Source: Corynespora cassiicola (lineage: Eukaryota > Ascomycota > Dothideomycetes > Pleosporales > Corynesporascaceae). Taken from it: a stretch of DNA of 64,000 bases. Below the pieces are notes generated by a model. The model had not been told where the DNA came from and did no database searches. It saw only the letters and a list, made by a program, of their open reading frames with translations. The DNA is taken from the NCBI GenBank assembly GCA_022059125.1, contig JAEUWY010000004.1:1674001-1738000 (forward strand), given 5' to 3'. This document shows positions 22,842 through 35,440 of this stretch, one piece after another (within the stretch, counting starts at the first letter, position 1; the number at the start of each line of letters is the position of its first letter). A program made the position numbers and the translations under genes.

Positions 22842-24824
22842 ATGTCCAACTCGTCCTTCTTTTCCACCCCGCAGTCTCTGCGCCTGCGCAACTTCCAGAA
22901 GCACCCTTCTGCCGACTTCATGTCCATGTCCACCGACCCCTATTATGGCGCTGGCAGTGGCCTCTTTGGCGCCTTCAAGAGCAAACCCCCGCCTCACAGC
23001 TCGCACCCCGACTTTGCCAATCTCACCCTGCTCGTCTTCGAGGCCGTCATGGAGGTCGTGTGCGTGAGCTTGCCGGGATACATTATCGCGCGCATGGGCA
23101 TGTTCGACGCCGAAGCCCAGAAGTTCGTCGCCAACCTCAACACTCAGCTTTTTACACCTTGCCTGAGTAAGTCTACACATTTCTGTAGCCATTGGCACTC
23201 GTCTTTGCACGGCTGGCCAGGATCGCCTGGTTCGGCGGGGCCCTGGCCTCTACCGCAGTCTACGCGCCGTGTAGTCCATCATCAGTGCTCAGGCTAACGC
23301 CCTCTAGTCTTCACGAAGCTGGCCTCTCAGCTCAGCGCCGATAAGCTCGTCGAACTCGGCGTCATTCCCTTCATCTTCGTCGTCCAATTGATCGTCTCCT
23401 ACATTGCTGCACTGCTCGTCTCACGACTATGCAAGTTCAAGAAGAGGGCAAAGAACTTTGTAGTCGCCATGGCGGTACGTATCCCCAGCATGCATCACCA
23501 CAAGTACCCTCTCTAACGCGACCAGGTCTTTGGCAACTCCAACTCGCTCCCCATTTCCCTCGTCATCTCGCTCTCCAAGACCCTGAAAGGACTGCACTGG
23601 GACAGGATCCCTGGCGACAACGACAACGAAGTGGCCGCTCGCGGTATCCTATACCTTCTCATCTTCCAGCAGCTTGGCCAGCTGGTACGCTGGACTTGGG
23701 GCTTCAATGTCCTGCTGGCTCCGGCCAGTGCCTACAAGGACGAAGACGAGGGAAGAAACAGCATCATGGAGAATGGCGAATACAGCGATGAAGAGGCCGA
23801 GCATCTACTAGGCGATGACTCGAGCTCCGATTCGCACTCCGACTACGAGTCTGGCCAGCCCACGCCGGAGCAGTCTCGGACCTACGCTTCGTCTGTTCAG
23901 TCGTCTGCCTCTGCTTCTGACATCACCATCACCCAGCGTGACCATGCTCAAAACGCCGCCAAGTTTGCTACCCCCACGCAAGGAAATGCTGTCATCAAGG
24001 GACACGGCAACATTGCTGGCAACGGCACGACTGCAAATGGTATCGCTATCAATGGCACCATCGATAATGGATCCATTCTTCCGTACACGGCGGATATCCC
24101 CAAGGGCGTGAAGGGGTGGTGGTTCCGCGTGAAGCAGGCCATTGCTCGCCATGCCAAGTCTGCCCGTGCTGGCGTTTCTCGCGCCTCTCGCCGGACCTTC
24201 CTGGCTCTCCCCTCGTGGCTCCAGCGAGGACTTTCGACCATCTACTCGTACATGGCTGGCTTCTTCTGCGGTCTTTGGGAGTTCATGAACCCTCCCCTGT
24301 GGGCAATGTTGGCAGCCATCATTGTTGCGTCAGTTCCCGTACTCCAGCACGCCTTCTTTGATCCGCATACCTTCATCAGCAACTCGGTCACTCGCGCAGT
24401 CAGCCAGAGCGGTGGTGTCGCGGTCCCCCTCATTTTGGTGGTTCTGGGTGCCAACCTGGCTCGCAACACTCTTCCAAAGGAGGAGAGAGCCTCTCCAGAG
24501 GATGCCGCCATTGAGAAGAAGCTCGTGGTTGCGTCACTCGTCAGCCGCATGCTCATCCCTACCATGATCATGGCGCCTCTCCTTGCCCTCACGGCGAAAT
24601 TTGTGCCAGTCAGCATCCTGGACGACCCCATTTTTGTCATTGTCTGCTTCCTCCTCACCGGCGCCCCGAGCGCGCTTCAGCTGGCTCAAATCTGCCAGAT
24701 CAACAACGTGTACATGGGCGCCATGTCCAACCTGCTATTCCAGAGCTACGTTGTTTGGATTCTCCCGTCGACCCTCGTCTTGGTCATGCTTGCCTTGGAA
24801 ACTGTCGAGTGGGCAGTCATTTGA
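22842..24824 (+). CDS. PIN-like / auxin efflux carrier family membrane transporter
   Basis: Three exons: 22842-23166, 23308-23474 and 23526-24824, giving 596 residues. Introns are 141 nt and 51 nt; phase is kept across both. It has the Mem_trans (PF03547-type) plan: about five hydrophobic helices in the first third (starting LTLLVFEAVMEVVCVSLPGY), a long hydrophilic loop of about 200 residues (Asp/Glu/Ser-rich, with Asn/Gly-rich low complexity), then about five helices to the C terminus. The family signature segment around FVVAMAVFGNSNSLP sits at the second splice junction. In yeast, relatives (Ecm3 and YNL095c-like) sit in the ER or vacuolar membrane; substrates are unknown. The ATG (ACAAACATGTCC) is the first after a CA-rich leader. 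Confidence 0.9.
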
Positions 24825-25695
24825 GCAAAGCGAATCAGGGCGGTTTTTTTCCTTTTTTTGTAGTGTCCAATTACGGAGGGCGGGCACATTGGTAAAAGTC
24901 TCAACGGGGGTTCCACTTGCCCTTTTTATTTTCTGGCGCGGCGTCGAGGTGTAGTTTGGGTATCCTTGGAAGGACTAGCGGTGTACTTTCTACGTGTAAA
25001 ACAGATGGATGGGGCACCTCTGCCTCGCGAATATGGGACTAAGATGTGCGATTGTGAATTGGCGCTGCAGGATACCCACGATTGTTCGACCGTTGGCGGT
25101 TGATGCAGGTACATAGACTTTCTTCGGTACATGACTCCTTTTTTTCCCGCAGTGCCTAGGCTATGTGCTTTCATGTGTTTTGGCTTGAGGCGAGTGGCCA
25201 GCTGACTGACGTAGACGGCCAAGCTAGCAGGCCGCCAACACGGGCAGCGCCAGGGCAAGATAACAAAGTCCAGGTTTTGGCCAGCAGCAAAGGCGCCACC
25301 TGTCCGGCTGCGCCATGGGGTTGATCTGGCCACCTCAGCCGGTACCGACTATTTGATGCCTACTCGACCCGGCTCACCTCACTTGCGCGTCCCCAGCGCA
25401 CATCTCACCTGCAGCCGCCGTCCCGCCTCGCACCACGGCCTGCCCCTCCCCCCACCAGTGATATCGGCACGTGCCACCCCGGTCTCGTGTCCTGTTCGGG
25501 TCCAGGCCGCACTACCACTATCGATAACAGGTTGCGGTACTCACAACACCAACTCCACGCCCGCCCGCACAATAGGAGACGCTTGCTCGCCATTTCACCT
25601 CTAATCCCCTTTCCTGCCCTACCCTCTAAACACAATCCTCGGCACTTCTCTGGCCAGCCCTCCTCCGACAGCTCCACCAATCCCATTCCGTCATC
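24825..25695. other. Intergenic region and choline kinase promoter
   Basis: The left part is the 3' UTR of the carrier gene (T-rich runs at 24840-24860). From about 25350 it becomes C-rich and pyrimidine-rich, as expected for the choline kinase promoter and leader. No gene is seen. Confidence 0.5.
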
Positions 25696-28631
25696 ATGGC
25701 GTCGTCCAGTGGGCCGCCACAAAAGCCTGACGTTGCTGCTATGCAAAGCTTGTCGCGCGAGCCATCGCACCATAGCACCTCTGCCGATGGGGGTGTCTCG
25801 CCGCGCCCGACCAGCGCCAAAGGTCCGTTTACACTTCCGCTCTGATTACCTCATCTGTCCCAATCCTCGCCCCGTCTTGGTCTCCCCTGCTATTGGGATG
25901 CTCGGCCCCACGCAGGCGACTGAAGGCATTCTGTATACCCTGGCATGCTGTACTGTCTCGCTTTACTTCCTAGTCTGCATGCTGCAGGCGATCTACTCCG
26001 CCTAGCCACCCAGTTGGTTTAGGCCGCCTCTATAACTCTCTCCAGCGCAATTGGACCAGAATCCTGTGAACATCCTGCTTATTTTGTCCAATAGTTGTCT
26101 CTATTGCTGAGCCCGACAGTATCTCTCCATTGATGAGAGCCAAGCACAAAGAGCTTGACCAGAAAGACGCTCTTGACCTCGACAAGTCTGCCAGGCAATT
26201 CCGTGCCAGCGTGAGCGGCAAGCGGCTGTCCGGAAGGCCCTCGCTCGAGCGCCTCGGTAACTCGAGGCAGCACAGCCTGGAGGGCAATCCGTCCTTCACT
26301 TCCCTGATTTCGGAGAGCTCTGACCCCTCTCCACACGGTCGCCATGCTCACGATGGCCTCTTGAAGCAAGTGTCTGCCTGGCTCAAGCACGAAAAGGACA
26401 GGCGCACAGCTCGGAAGGAAAGGCGGAAGGCTGCTAAAGCGAAAGCTCACCATGAACAATCGGCTGACCGTGCTGCCAGCGACGAGGCTGGCCAACTCCC
26501 TGCTTCCCCAGCGAGACGGGATTCCGAGTCATCAGAGGGGTCCGTTGCGCTTGAGCAACTTGCAAGCATCCTGGAGAGGACTCTCTCTCTCAAGTCCAAC
26601 GATGGCTCACCTCGAAAACGCAGGTCCTCTCACGGGCACAAACTGTCTTCCATAATGAAGCGCCACTCAGTTGCCTCGTCCGACACGGATTACTTTGACT
26701 CTGTTGACCAGCTCGTGCCCAGCTGTGATGCTTACCTGGATAATTCCAAGACAATGGCCTATGGTGCGGGTGAAGTAGACCCGGGAGAAGATGACGAAGT
26801 TCCAGGCAAGATGCTGTGCCGCAATGCTCGGAAGGAGAGAGAGGCGTGGGCCAAATTCAAGTACGAGATTGTGCGGCTCGCCCACACTCTAAAGCTAAAG
26901 GGATGGCGCCGCGTGCCTCTGGCTCAAAGCAGCCAAATTCACGTGGAACGATTGAGTGGTGCGTTGACCAATGCGGTATATGTCGTCTCCCCGCCTCGCG
27001 ATCTGCCTTCCCAAAAGGAGGAAGGAGATACGCTGCCTGTACCAAAGAACCCGCCACCGTGAGTCCAAATTGATTATAAATCTCATCTACCACGCTGACA
27101 CATCACAGTAAGCTCCTGCTTCGCATCTATGGCCCACAGGTCGAACATCTTATCGACCGTGAGGCTGAGTTGCAGATCTTGAAGAGACTGGCACGCAAAC
27201 GCATCGGGCCCCGTATGCTAGGCACTTTTGCCAATGGCCGCTTTGAGGAGTACTTCCATGCAAAGGCTCTTACCCCCAATGAGCTACGGAACCCAGATAC
27301 CTCGAAGCAAATCGCCAAGCGAATGCGGGAGCTCCACGAGGGCATAGATTTGCTCAAGTCGGAACGTGATGCTGGACCGTTCGTTTGGCGAAACTGGGAT
27401 AAGTGGGTCGATCGCTGTGAGCAGATTGTGACTTGGCTCGACGAGCAGATCCTCGAGAACAAGGCTGGATCGGTGCGGACACCATCCGATAGGTGGAAGC
27501 AGCGCGGTTTTATTTGCGGTGCCCAGTGGCCAGTCTTTAGACAGTTGATTGAAAAGTACAGAGCTTGGCTGGAGGAACAGTATGGCGGCATTTCCAACAT
27601 CAACGACCGATTGGTGTTTAGCCACAACGACGTAAGTGCGGCTCTCAGACTCCATAACTCAACGTGCTGACTTGCCTAAAGACACAATATGGCAACATCC
27701 TTCGCCTCATGCCTTCAGGCGAATCCCCTTTGCTGCTCCCCGCAAACGAGCACAAACAGCTCATTGTCATCGACTTTGAATATTCCAATGCAAACCTACC
27801 CGGTCTCGAATTTGCCAATCACTTTGTATGTTTAACTCCCTACTCTACCTGACCAAGGACTGACAGATGGTCCAGACTGAATGGTGCTACAACTACCATG
27901 ATCCTGAATTCCCCTATCAGTGCAACACTGCATACTATCCTACCCCTGAAGAGCAGCACCGCTTCATCAGGTCCTACCTCACCCACAACCCAACTTTCAA
28001 AGCTGTTGGTGGCTCGGCGTCCAACCCTCCCACCCCTCATCTCGGACCTCTCCCTAACTGTGGGTCCACTACTGCGCTTGCTGCGACTGCAACACCCACC
28101 ACCATCTCGGCCTTCATGTTGGATTCGCGCGCTCCACCTGGGGAACGTTATTCCAGCCAGGAACAGGAAGCACAAGTCGAACGTCAGACCGAGGAGGAAG
28201 CCCGCCGCCTCATGTCCGAGACCCAGCTCTGGCGCCTTGCAAACTCTGCACAATGGGTGGCATGGGGAATCGTACAAGCACACATTCCGGGCATGCCCGA
28301 CTTCTATGCCGACGAGGCGACCCCGACCAATGAGAAAGCCAATGCGCTCGAGAACGCGTTGGGAGAAGAGGGAGTTGAGGCTGAAGCGGAGAAGAAGAAA
28401 GCTGTGAGTTCCGAAGGCGGTAATGAGCACGATGAGGGTGACGCTCCTACCGCTGTGGATGAAAATGCTAACCAAGTTGAGTCACAGACCGAGGATGAAG
28501 AGTTCGACTACCTGGGTTATGCGCAGGAGCGAGCCATGTTCGTCTGGGGTGATGCTGTCAGGATGGGCTTCGTGAAGATGGAAGAGCTGCCTGAGGAGGT
28601 TGCGAAGAGGGTCAAGATCGTGGAAAACTGA
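25696..28631 (+). CDS. CKI1: Choline kinase
   Basis: Five exons: 25696-25822, 26095-27058, 27109-27631, 27682-27825 and 27876-28631, giving 837 residues. It phosphorylates choline with ATP, the first step of the CDP-choline (Kennedy) route to phosphatidylcholine. The N-terminal 270 residues are a basic, Ser-rich extension. The core has the choline kinase N-domain motif WRRVPL, then the phosphotransferase motif HND at 536-538 (FSHNDTQYGNILR) and the metal-binding IDFEY at 568-572. The family motif FANHFTEWCYNYH is made by joining exons 4 and 5, which fixes the acceptor at 27875 rather than the one 9 nt upstream. The C terminus has an acidic Glu/Ala insert (about 740-800) before a closing helix. 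The first intron, 272 nt, is long for this genome. Longer than yeast Cki1 (582 residues) mainly through the N-terminal extension and the insert. Confidence 0.93.
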
Positions 28632-29105
28632 GCCATGGATGCATATGTGATCATTTGCTAGCCAGGAGGATGTGGATTAGGCCTGCGACTCACCGGTTCC
28701 GGTCGATACAAAACGGATTGGCGATTCAGCACATCTTTGCCAGAGACGTCCATGAAGCAGAAAGCTTACTCAAGCCATTAGGACTGTCCTTGGGAATGGG
28801 CTATAAGTCCGCCAACCGGTGAATTTTATTGCCAGTCTCCCACAAGCTAGTCAGGTACAGTCTAGAGGGCTGATAATGTGAAAATATTATAAAAAAGTCG
28901 AAAATGAAAAACCTCTGCACCACCTGCAATCATCTTTGGCAATGTTCCGTGAAGTCAATGACATATAGGTTAAAGGAATTTTGCAAAAAAAAAAAAAAAG
29001 GATGAAAGGAAGAGTGACACGGTAATATACGTCTCAAATCCGCAATCGTCCCTCAATCTCGAGAAACCCAAACCCAAACCCTAAAACCTGAGCCCCAGCC
29101 GTCCC
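28632..29105. other. Region between converging genes
   Basis: Holds the 3' UTRs of choline kinase and VPS3. A 15-base A run lies at 28985-28999 and an AAACCC-rich stretch at 29065-29095. No gene is seen. Confidence 0.5.
28985..28999. repeat. Poly-A tract
   Basis: Fifteen consecutive A residues in the convergent 3' region. Confidence 0.9.
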
Positions 29106-32100
29106 TCAACTAACCCTCTCAACCGTCGGCCCCACCGCCTCCCTCTTCTCCACCAACCCAGCACTCACCTGCGAATTCTGCGCATCCGCCAACGCCCTTA
29201 CAATGCCACTCTCAGCCTTGTCCCTCACCAACTTCCTCAGAGCCCTGACCAAGAACCCAGAAAACACATCCACACTCCACTCATCGGGAATCAGCCCCAG
29301 GACGTCCGCGACATCGAACCAGCCGCCGAAGCGCTCGAGCAGCTCGCCCGTCCTCTCCATGCGCTGCCGCAAGTCCTCAATGTGCAGGAACTCGTGCAGC
29401 AGGTACTGGAACAGGACGGCCTGTTGGTCGCGCGAGGGCAGCTCGGCGGCGGGCACGAAGCCCGCGGTGTCGGGCCGGAAGATGGAGTTTCCGCCGTAGA
29501 GGCAGTAGTTGATTGCGGTGTCGAAGTCGCCGAGGCCGTGGGTGAGGAGGCGGATGGATTCTTCGTGGCGGCCCTGGCGGCCGTTTAGGATGATCATCTC
29601 GGGGACGAGCTCCTGCTCGTAGGGCTCGAGTTGGGTGAGGATGCGGGGCACATCGTAGGCCGAGGACGTGGGTTGGGTGGAGCCGAGGAGTTGGAGGAGG
29701 CGGAGGCGGGAGGTCCACCATTCGGCGGGGAGAGCGTTGTCGGTGATGAACTGGCGGTAGGTGGGTTTGGGGGGCGCGAGGATGCGGTAGGTCGAGTAGG
29801 TTTGGAGGAGCGTGGTGCGCGACGAGGGGTTGGTGCGGAGCTCGGTGATGACGGTGTCGAGGTAGAATGATATAAGTTCGTTGACGTATTGAGTGTGCTG
29901 TGGTTACTGGTTAGAATCGTATGAAAATGGTTAGCAAAGTCCTGGGACGTACCTTTTTGCCAAAGACGAGGTATTCGAGATACTCTTTGACGGCACCTGG
30001 TGCCTTCTCCTTGAGGAGGGCAACAGCTCGTGTCGGCTCAAACCTCACTCTGCTGTTGTCTTCTGCGAATACCTGGACACCGAGTTTCGGGTTGCGATTC
30101 GCGAGCCATGCTCCGTACTCTTCCACCAGAGACTGGTCCCGGATCTTTGCGAGGTACTTCCGGACCTCGTTCTCTCCATCGACGAACTCACCCCCCTGGT
30201 CGGCTTCGCCCTCCAATATTCGTCGCCATGTGGCAAGGACTCTCGGTGCTTTGAGAGAGGCCTTGCTATTCGTCTGGTAAAGACGGCTCAGAACGTACAG
30301 GCGCTTAAATTGCTCGAGCAATTCCACAGCTCGGTCGAAGCATTCTACTTGATTGTCCACAAGCTCATTGAGCTCTGCCCGCAAGGACCCCACTGTGGCA
30401 GGTCCCTTGGGGCTCCTTCGATCAAGTAGGAGAAGAATATGCAGAAGGGCGGCATCGACGCTCTGGAAGACATACGGGTCGTTGGTCACACTCGCCATGC
30501 CTTTTCTTCTTTTCCAGAAATGTAAATATCTCTTGACGAGGTTGAGGAGGTTATCGCCAAACGGCCCATTTACGTCCGCGGGCATGGTAGCCAGATCATT
30601 CTGCTGCAGGAAGTGCTCGACGAGCGTCGTGATACCGCCAGAGATTTGGATGCCATCTGGTCCCTGTACGACCTCTTGATTGAGAATCGGCAACAAAGAT
30701 AGTACTACTCGTGGATCTATTTCGCCATCGATTAGTGCCTGCTCTGTGATGCGCTTTTCGCCTTCGAAGATGATGATGTTTGTGCTGCTGCGGAGGATGA
30801 CCTCCATGAAGAGCAACACTGATGCTTTTTGTCGAATATATATAAGACTGAGGTATTCGGATTCATTTCGAGGCTCTTGTCCCCGTATGTCTCCAAGGAC
30901 AGTCTCCAGTTGGCTGCGGACGGGTTGGATGCGCCGTCCATCGTCGGTGGTGGTGGACTGTGCTTGCTGCAGACGAGCATCCAGACGAGTAACAAGTGGG
31001 TTACGGACTATCCACCAAATCTGATCGCCTGCCCAAAGCACGTTTTGTGTTTGTAGTTTTGATAGTCTTTGTGTAAACTCAATGTCTTCTCTCTCTTGTG
31101 CCTTGGGGGGCTGCGACTCAGAGGCCGACTGCCCTGAAGTGAGCTCTAAACGCTTTACCGACAGCTTATCGCTGATCTCTGAAAGCACGAGGTCATTCGG
31201 TTCCACAACTGTGCGAATACCAACGGGCTTATTCAGTTGGGCCCGGTCCTTAGAAGATGCCCCAAGCGATGCAAGACTCAGCCACTCTTTGTAGTCGTCG
31301 CCCTCTCCTGGATCGACATCCCAGCGTTGAATCTCGACTCCGTACGTGATCTCATCTTGCTCTTCATTGTGTACGACAGCCAGGACATATCCTTCCTCTG
31401 CATCCATGTCTGGTCCCATCGAGGTAGACATATCGATGCCAGTACCATCCACTACAATGGCGTCAGGGTAGCTGCTGAATTGGATGCTACCCCTGCACAT
31501 ATCACCGTCCAGGTTGACAAACATGCCTACACCTGGTTCTGAAGGTGTGGTGCCGACAGTAAGCAAGAATTCATTCGGGGAGGGAGAAGCCACGTGTGGT
31601 CTTAGTGGGATGAATGCTGGGGCTGGTGGTTGCTCCTCCTGTTGCGCCTGACTTTCTTCTGCCGGGGGAGGAGGCAAAGGTTTGTCTGGCGAAGACGCTC
31701 CTGTGCGGGAAAGACTTGATGTTCTCTCGGGTCTTTCTGGAGATCGAGCTGGAGAGTGTCCTGGGGCCGGAGACATTGTTCGAGAAAGAGACTCTGGGAC
31801 ATCGAATCCATATCGCTGTGCGGGTGGGCGCGGGCTTTCGGTCCGCCCAGGCGCAGGGCTACTCGTCCCGAACAAACCCAAGCTCGTACTACGGCCGTGA
31901 CCGCGCTGTTCTTCTCCCGTTCTAGGGTGTGTGCTAGCGGAAGAAACACTTCGCGAAGGGCCATGAACGGTAGTGGTGATATCCTCGGCAGCCCCGCCGA
32001 CATCCCCAGCGTCCGGATCCAAGGATGAGATGGGGAAAAGGCCAATCTTCTGCTGGTGCTCTACGTCTAGCAGTGCGTAAGAGTGTGAATCCGCGGCGCA

Positions 32101-32751
32101 CGCAAAGGCGTCTCGTCTGACCGTGACCAAACAACCTCCATACTCTATAGTCTTGACACTTCTTGGAGGTGCGTGTTCAGATATTCGGATCAAGCGTATC
32201 CTGCTCTTCAATCCAATCATCACCACAACACCATCCTCGCTATATCCTTCATCTCCAGAATTCAGATCGGCGCCGCCAACCCACGAGCATGTAAGGGGTT
32301 TTGTACTCGAATCGGGGCTAAGCTCTGGCAGCGAATAGAACGAAAGGGTGTTGTTGCAGAGGATGCAGGCCTTGTTGACCTTCGGAAGCAGAAGGATTTG
32401 CTGGACACCAGCTCCTATGGCATGGGTGTACGTGGGCTCCAGTCTCGAGGCCTGTATAGCCGTGGGCTCGGCAGAGGGGTCATTAGTTTCGGGAGGGAGT
32501 AGGACGAAGTGGATGACTTCGGCGGCAGAGGTGCCCACATAGAGGTTGCCGTCTGGCTCAATTAGCTATCTAGTCGGAGGCCCTCCTACATCCGAGAACA
32601 TACTCCACACTTCAACACAGGTTATGCGCACATCGGCAGACGGTCCATCAGCGGAGAGCGGCAGGTCTGATACCAGCTTGCGGAGGATGTAAGCCCCAGC
32701 CTGGGGCGGCGGGGGCGCGGCCGATTGCGCAGACGAAGGTGATTCTGCCAT
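29106..32751 (-). CDS. VPS3: CORVET subunit VPS3 / TGFBRAP1-like vacuolar sorting protein
   Basis: Three exons: 32751-32604, 32552-29953 and 29897-29106, giving 1179 residues. The N terminus is a CNH (citron-homology) beta-propeller; GNLYVGTSAAEVIHF right after the first splice is typical. A Ser/Pro-rich disordered insert follows (about residues 230-380). The C-terminal half is helical (alpha-solenoid) with Vps39/TRAP1 type domains, containing IYIRQKASVLLFMEV, a domain-1 region around residue 650, and a domain-2 segment (NYCLYGGNSIF, QYLLHEFLHI). In yeast Vps3 is the Rab5/Vps21-binding subunit of the CORVET tether for early endosome fusion. I chose VPS3 over VPS39 because of the CNH-to-insert layout and size, but Vps39 paralogues are close. 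The first exon's acceptor CAG at 32553 gives the family reading. It shares a 321-bp promoter with COY1. Confidence 0.82.
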
Positions 32752-33072
32752 ATTTCACGGGCGCGCAGCTCGCCATGGCCGGCTATGCGTGCGACTGGAC
32801 GAAGAAGCTCATTGCGAGCGAAATGGTGAAGCAGGCATCAAGCTATTGCGGGCTGTGAAGCTGGTCCCACCAATCGGCACGCCCGTGCGCCGCAGGTCAT
32901 CCCCGGCGGATCGTGAAAGCTGTCTGCAACGAAGACAGCCGAACATCTGTTCATCAATGCGCCCGTGCTGTCGACACGATAACCACGCCGATAACGACAC
33001 GCCCGCGTAGACCGCAGGACTTCCTTCTTTCACGGCGCGCAAATCGCGACCGTAGCACAGGCAGCAAGCAGC
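32752..33072. promoter_or_regulatory. 321-bp bidirectional promoter VPS3 / COY1
   Basis: The start codons at 32751 (-) and 33073 (+) face away from each other across 321 bp. No TATA box is evident. The interval must hold both promoters and both leaders. Confidence 0.7.
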
Positions 33073-35440
33073 ATGGAGGGCGGAGTAGACGACGTGGACG
33101 AGAGGGCCTCGCACGACGCCGTGCGGGAGGAGAACGCGGACTCTGCTGGAGAGCCAGCCGGAGACAACAAGTTCCAGAAGGCAATAGGAGCGTGGAGGAG
33201 TATGGGACTCGTACAGTGCCGGAAGCATCAGCCGCTAACAATGGCCAGACATTGACCTGACCTCTCTCGTTCCCCAGCTCGATACCGTTGCATCCGACCT
33301 CGTCGCCCACCAACGGGATGCCCTCACACAGCGCAAAGATCTCGCACAAAAGACAAAGGACTTTAGGAGGCTCGACGATGCCAGCAAGCTCAACGACATC
33401 AAAGGACTCTTAAAGTGTACGTAATCCGGATGTGATTTGGCAGGGCAACACTAATCCAAAACAACAGCCTACCAAAGCTTCATTGACCTCATTTCGAATC
33501 AGTCCAAGTCCGTTCAGGCCGCGTTTTTCCAGTTATACTCTCCACTTTCCGAAGCGCCCGATCCATACCCGCTACTCGAAGCCTCTGTTGACTCTCTGGT
33601 AACTGCGGAGGAGACGGTACCGAAGCTCACATCGGAGAATCAGCACTTGCAAAAGACGGTCAACAAACTCACGAACCAACTGGAAGAAACAGAAAAGAAG
33701 TTGGAGGAGGAACGGACCGCCCGCAAGGCTCTCGAGGATGCCCGAGACACCAAGATCAAGGAAGTCGAAGCTTCATGGTCAGCTGTGCTGACCGAGAAGC
33801 AGGACAATTGGGAAGCCAAAGAGAAGAGTTTAGAAGAGAAGGTTGAGAGCCAGGACAAACTCCTGAAGGAGCTCAAGGCCAACTACGAGGTCTCGCAGAG
33901 GCTTGGCAAGGGAGAGGAGACGGAAGGAGAGTCTGGTCGGGGGGCTACCGCGGCCGAACTTGAAATCGTAAGCTCAGAGCTGGAGAGGACCAGCCACCGG
34001 TTGGCTGAAGTTGAGGCCCGGAATGAGCAGCTGCGACTGGAGCTTGCCCAGTCCGCTTCTGCCCAGGCTACTCAGCACGTTCCGGTTGAAGACGACCCAG
34101 CCTTCCTCAGATTGCAGTCCGAGAACTCTTCGCTGCTTCGCAAGCTTGAGAATGCTCGTTTTGAGAAGGACTCGGAGCGGACTCGTCTAGAGACAGAGAC
34201 GCGAAGCCTGGAACGCGAGATCAAGTCGTTGAAGAGCGAGAAGGATGCTTTGCGAGAGAAGGTCCAAAAGTGGAGCGACTATGACAACGTCAAGCAGGAG
34301 CTTGAAGTGCTCAAGGTAGGAAACTCTGACTGTTTGAATCTGCGCAAATCTGACCTTGACTAGTCGATTGAATTTGCTACGGGAGACGATGACGACGAAG
34401 CGACCGAGATTGCACTCTCGTCGAATGGCGCGACCAGCAAAGGAAAGGGTGAGAGCTTAGAGCAGCTTTTGTTGGCCCGCAATAAGAAGCTCAGTAACGA
34501 GCTCACCGTTCTCCGCGTGTCGCATCAAGACCTCCAGAGCCGTTTGGAGGCTCTACAAGAAGAGCTCTCAAACACCAACATGGAGCTGGAGAAATCCAGG
34601 AACTTGAACGAAACTCTCGAGGCTGACCTCGAAAAAGTCCAGCAAGAGGCATCAAATGCATTTGATCCTTCAGCCATGTCTGTTGCCGGTACCTATGTGT
34701 CTCGGTACCCTCAATCGTCCTATGCGGGCACACGACGCGGCGGCGGAAGGTCGTCGCCAACATCCTCCATCATATCAGGCTTCGATCCACAACCTTCGCA
34801 GAGCTTGCGCCCTGGTGACGCTGCAGGAGGTGGCTCGGGCATCCTCCCCATGGTGACGGCGCAGCGAGACCGTTTCAAGAAGCGCAACGCCGAGCTCGAG
34901 GCTGAGCTGCAGAAGACGTACACAACCGTTTCGTCGCTCCGAAATGAGGTGGCCGCTCTCCAAAAGGACAATTTGGACTTGTACGAGAAGACGCGATACG
35001 TGTCCAGCTACAACAGGGGGCCATCATCCTCTGCATCAGCCTACGCGGCAAATCCCAACCCCAACACCATCCACATCTCGGACAATACCTCGTCTGGACT
35101 TACCATGGATAGATACCAATCGGCGTACGAGTCTCGAATCTCTCCCTTTGCAGCATTCCGTGGCAGGGAATCGGCACGCGCGCTCAGGCGCATGCATGTC
35201 TTTGAGCGCATGGTGTTTAGGGTGACTAGGCTCGTGTTGCAAACGCGGACAAGCCGGAACCTCTTTGCCGCCTATTGCTTGGGGCTCCATTTCATGGTCT
35301 TCTGGATGCTGTGGTCATATGCTGGAGCGTCTGCCGGTGCCACCATCGCCACGGCGGCGGCTCCGGGAGGCCCAATCGCAGCCGGGGGAGACGATCCTAC
35401 CGTCTGGCAAAAAGAGGGATTTGAGAAGGGCGGCTCATAG
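33073..35440 (+). CDS. COY1: COY1 / CASP golgin (Golgi coiled-coil membrane protein)
   Basis: Four exons: 33073-33199, 33249-33416, 33468-34315 and 34364-35440, giving 739 residues. CASP/Coy1 is a Golgi-resident golgin that acts in intra-Golgi retrograde tethering. The N-terminal family segment (NKFQKAIGAWRNIDLTSLV) is split by the first intron. Residues about 150-480 are heptad-rich coiled coil (KLEEERTARKALEDARD, SLEREIKSLKSEKDALREK). A Ser/Gly/Pro-rich hinge follows, then a conserved C-terminal CASP_C region (ERMVFRVTRLVLQTRTSRN) and a single tail-anchor helix (about 680-702). A short Gly/Ala/Asp tail closes the protein. A tail-anchored golgin of about 740 residues matches the family. The ATG is the first after the shared promoter. 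Confidence 0.93.

Noticed and set aside
27862..27875. Earlier acceptor (CAG at 27866) for the last choline kinase exon
   Set aside because: It would insert Met-Val-Gln into the invariant FANHFTEWCYNYH motif; the acceptor at 27875 restores it.
29065..29095. AAACCC-rich stretch resembling telomeric repeats
   Set aside because: Units are irregular (CCCAAA and CCCTAAAA) and only about 30 bp long, in a 3' UTR; not an interstitial telomere array by itself.
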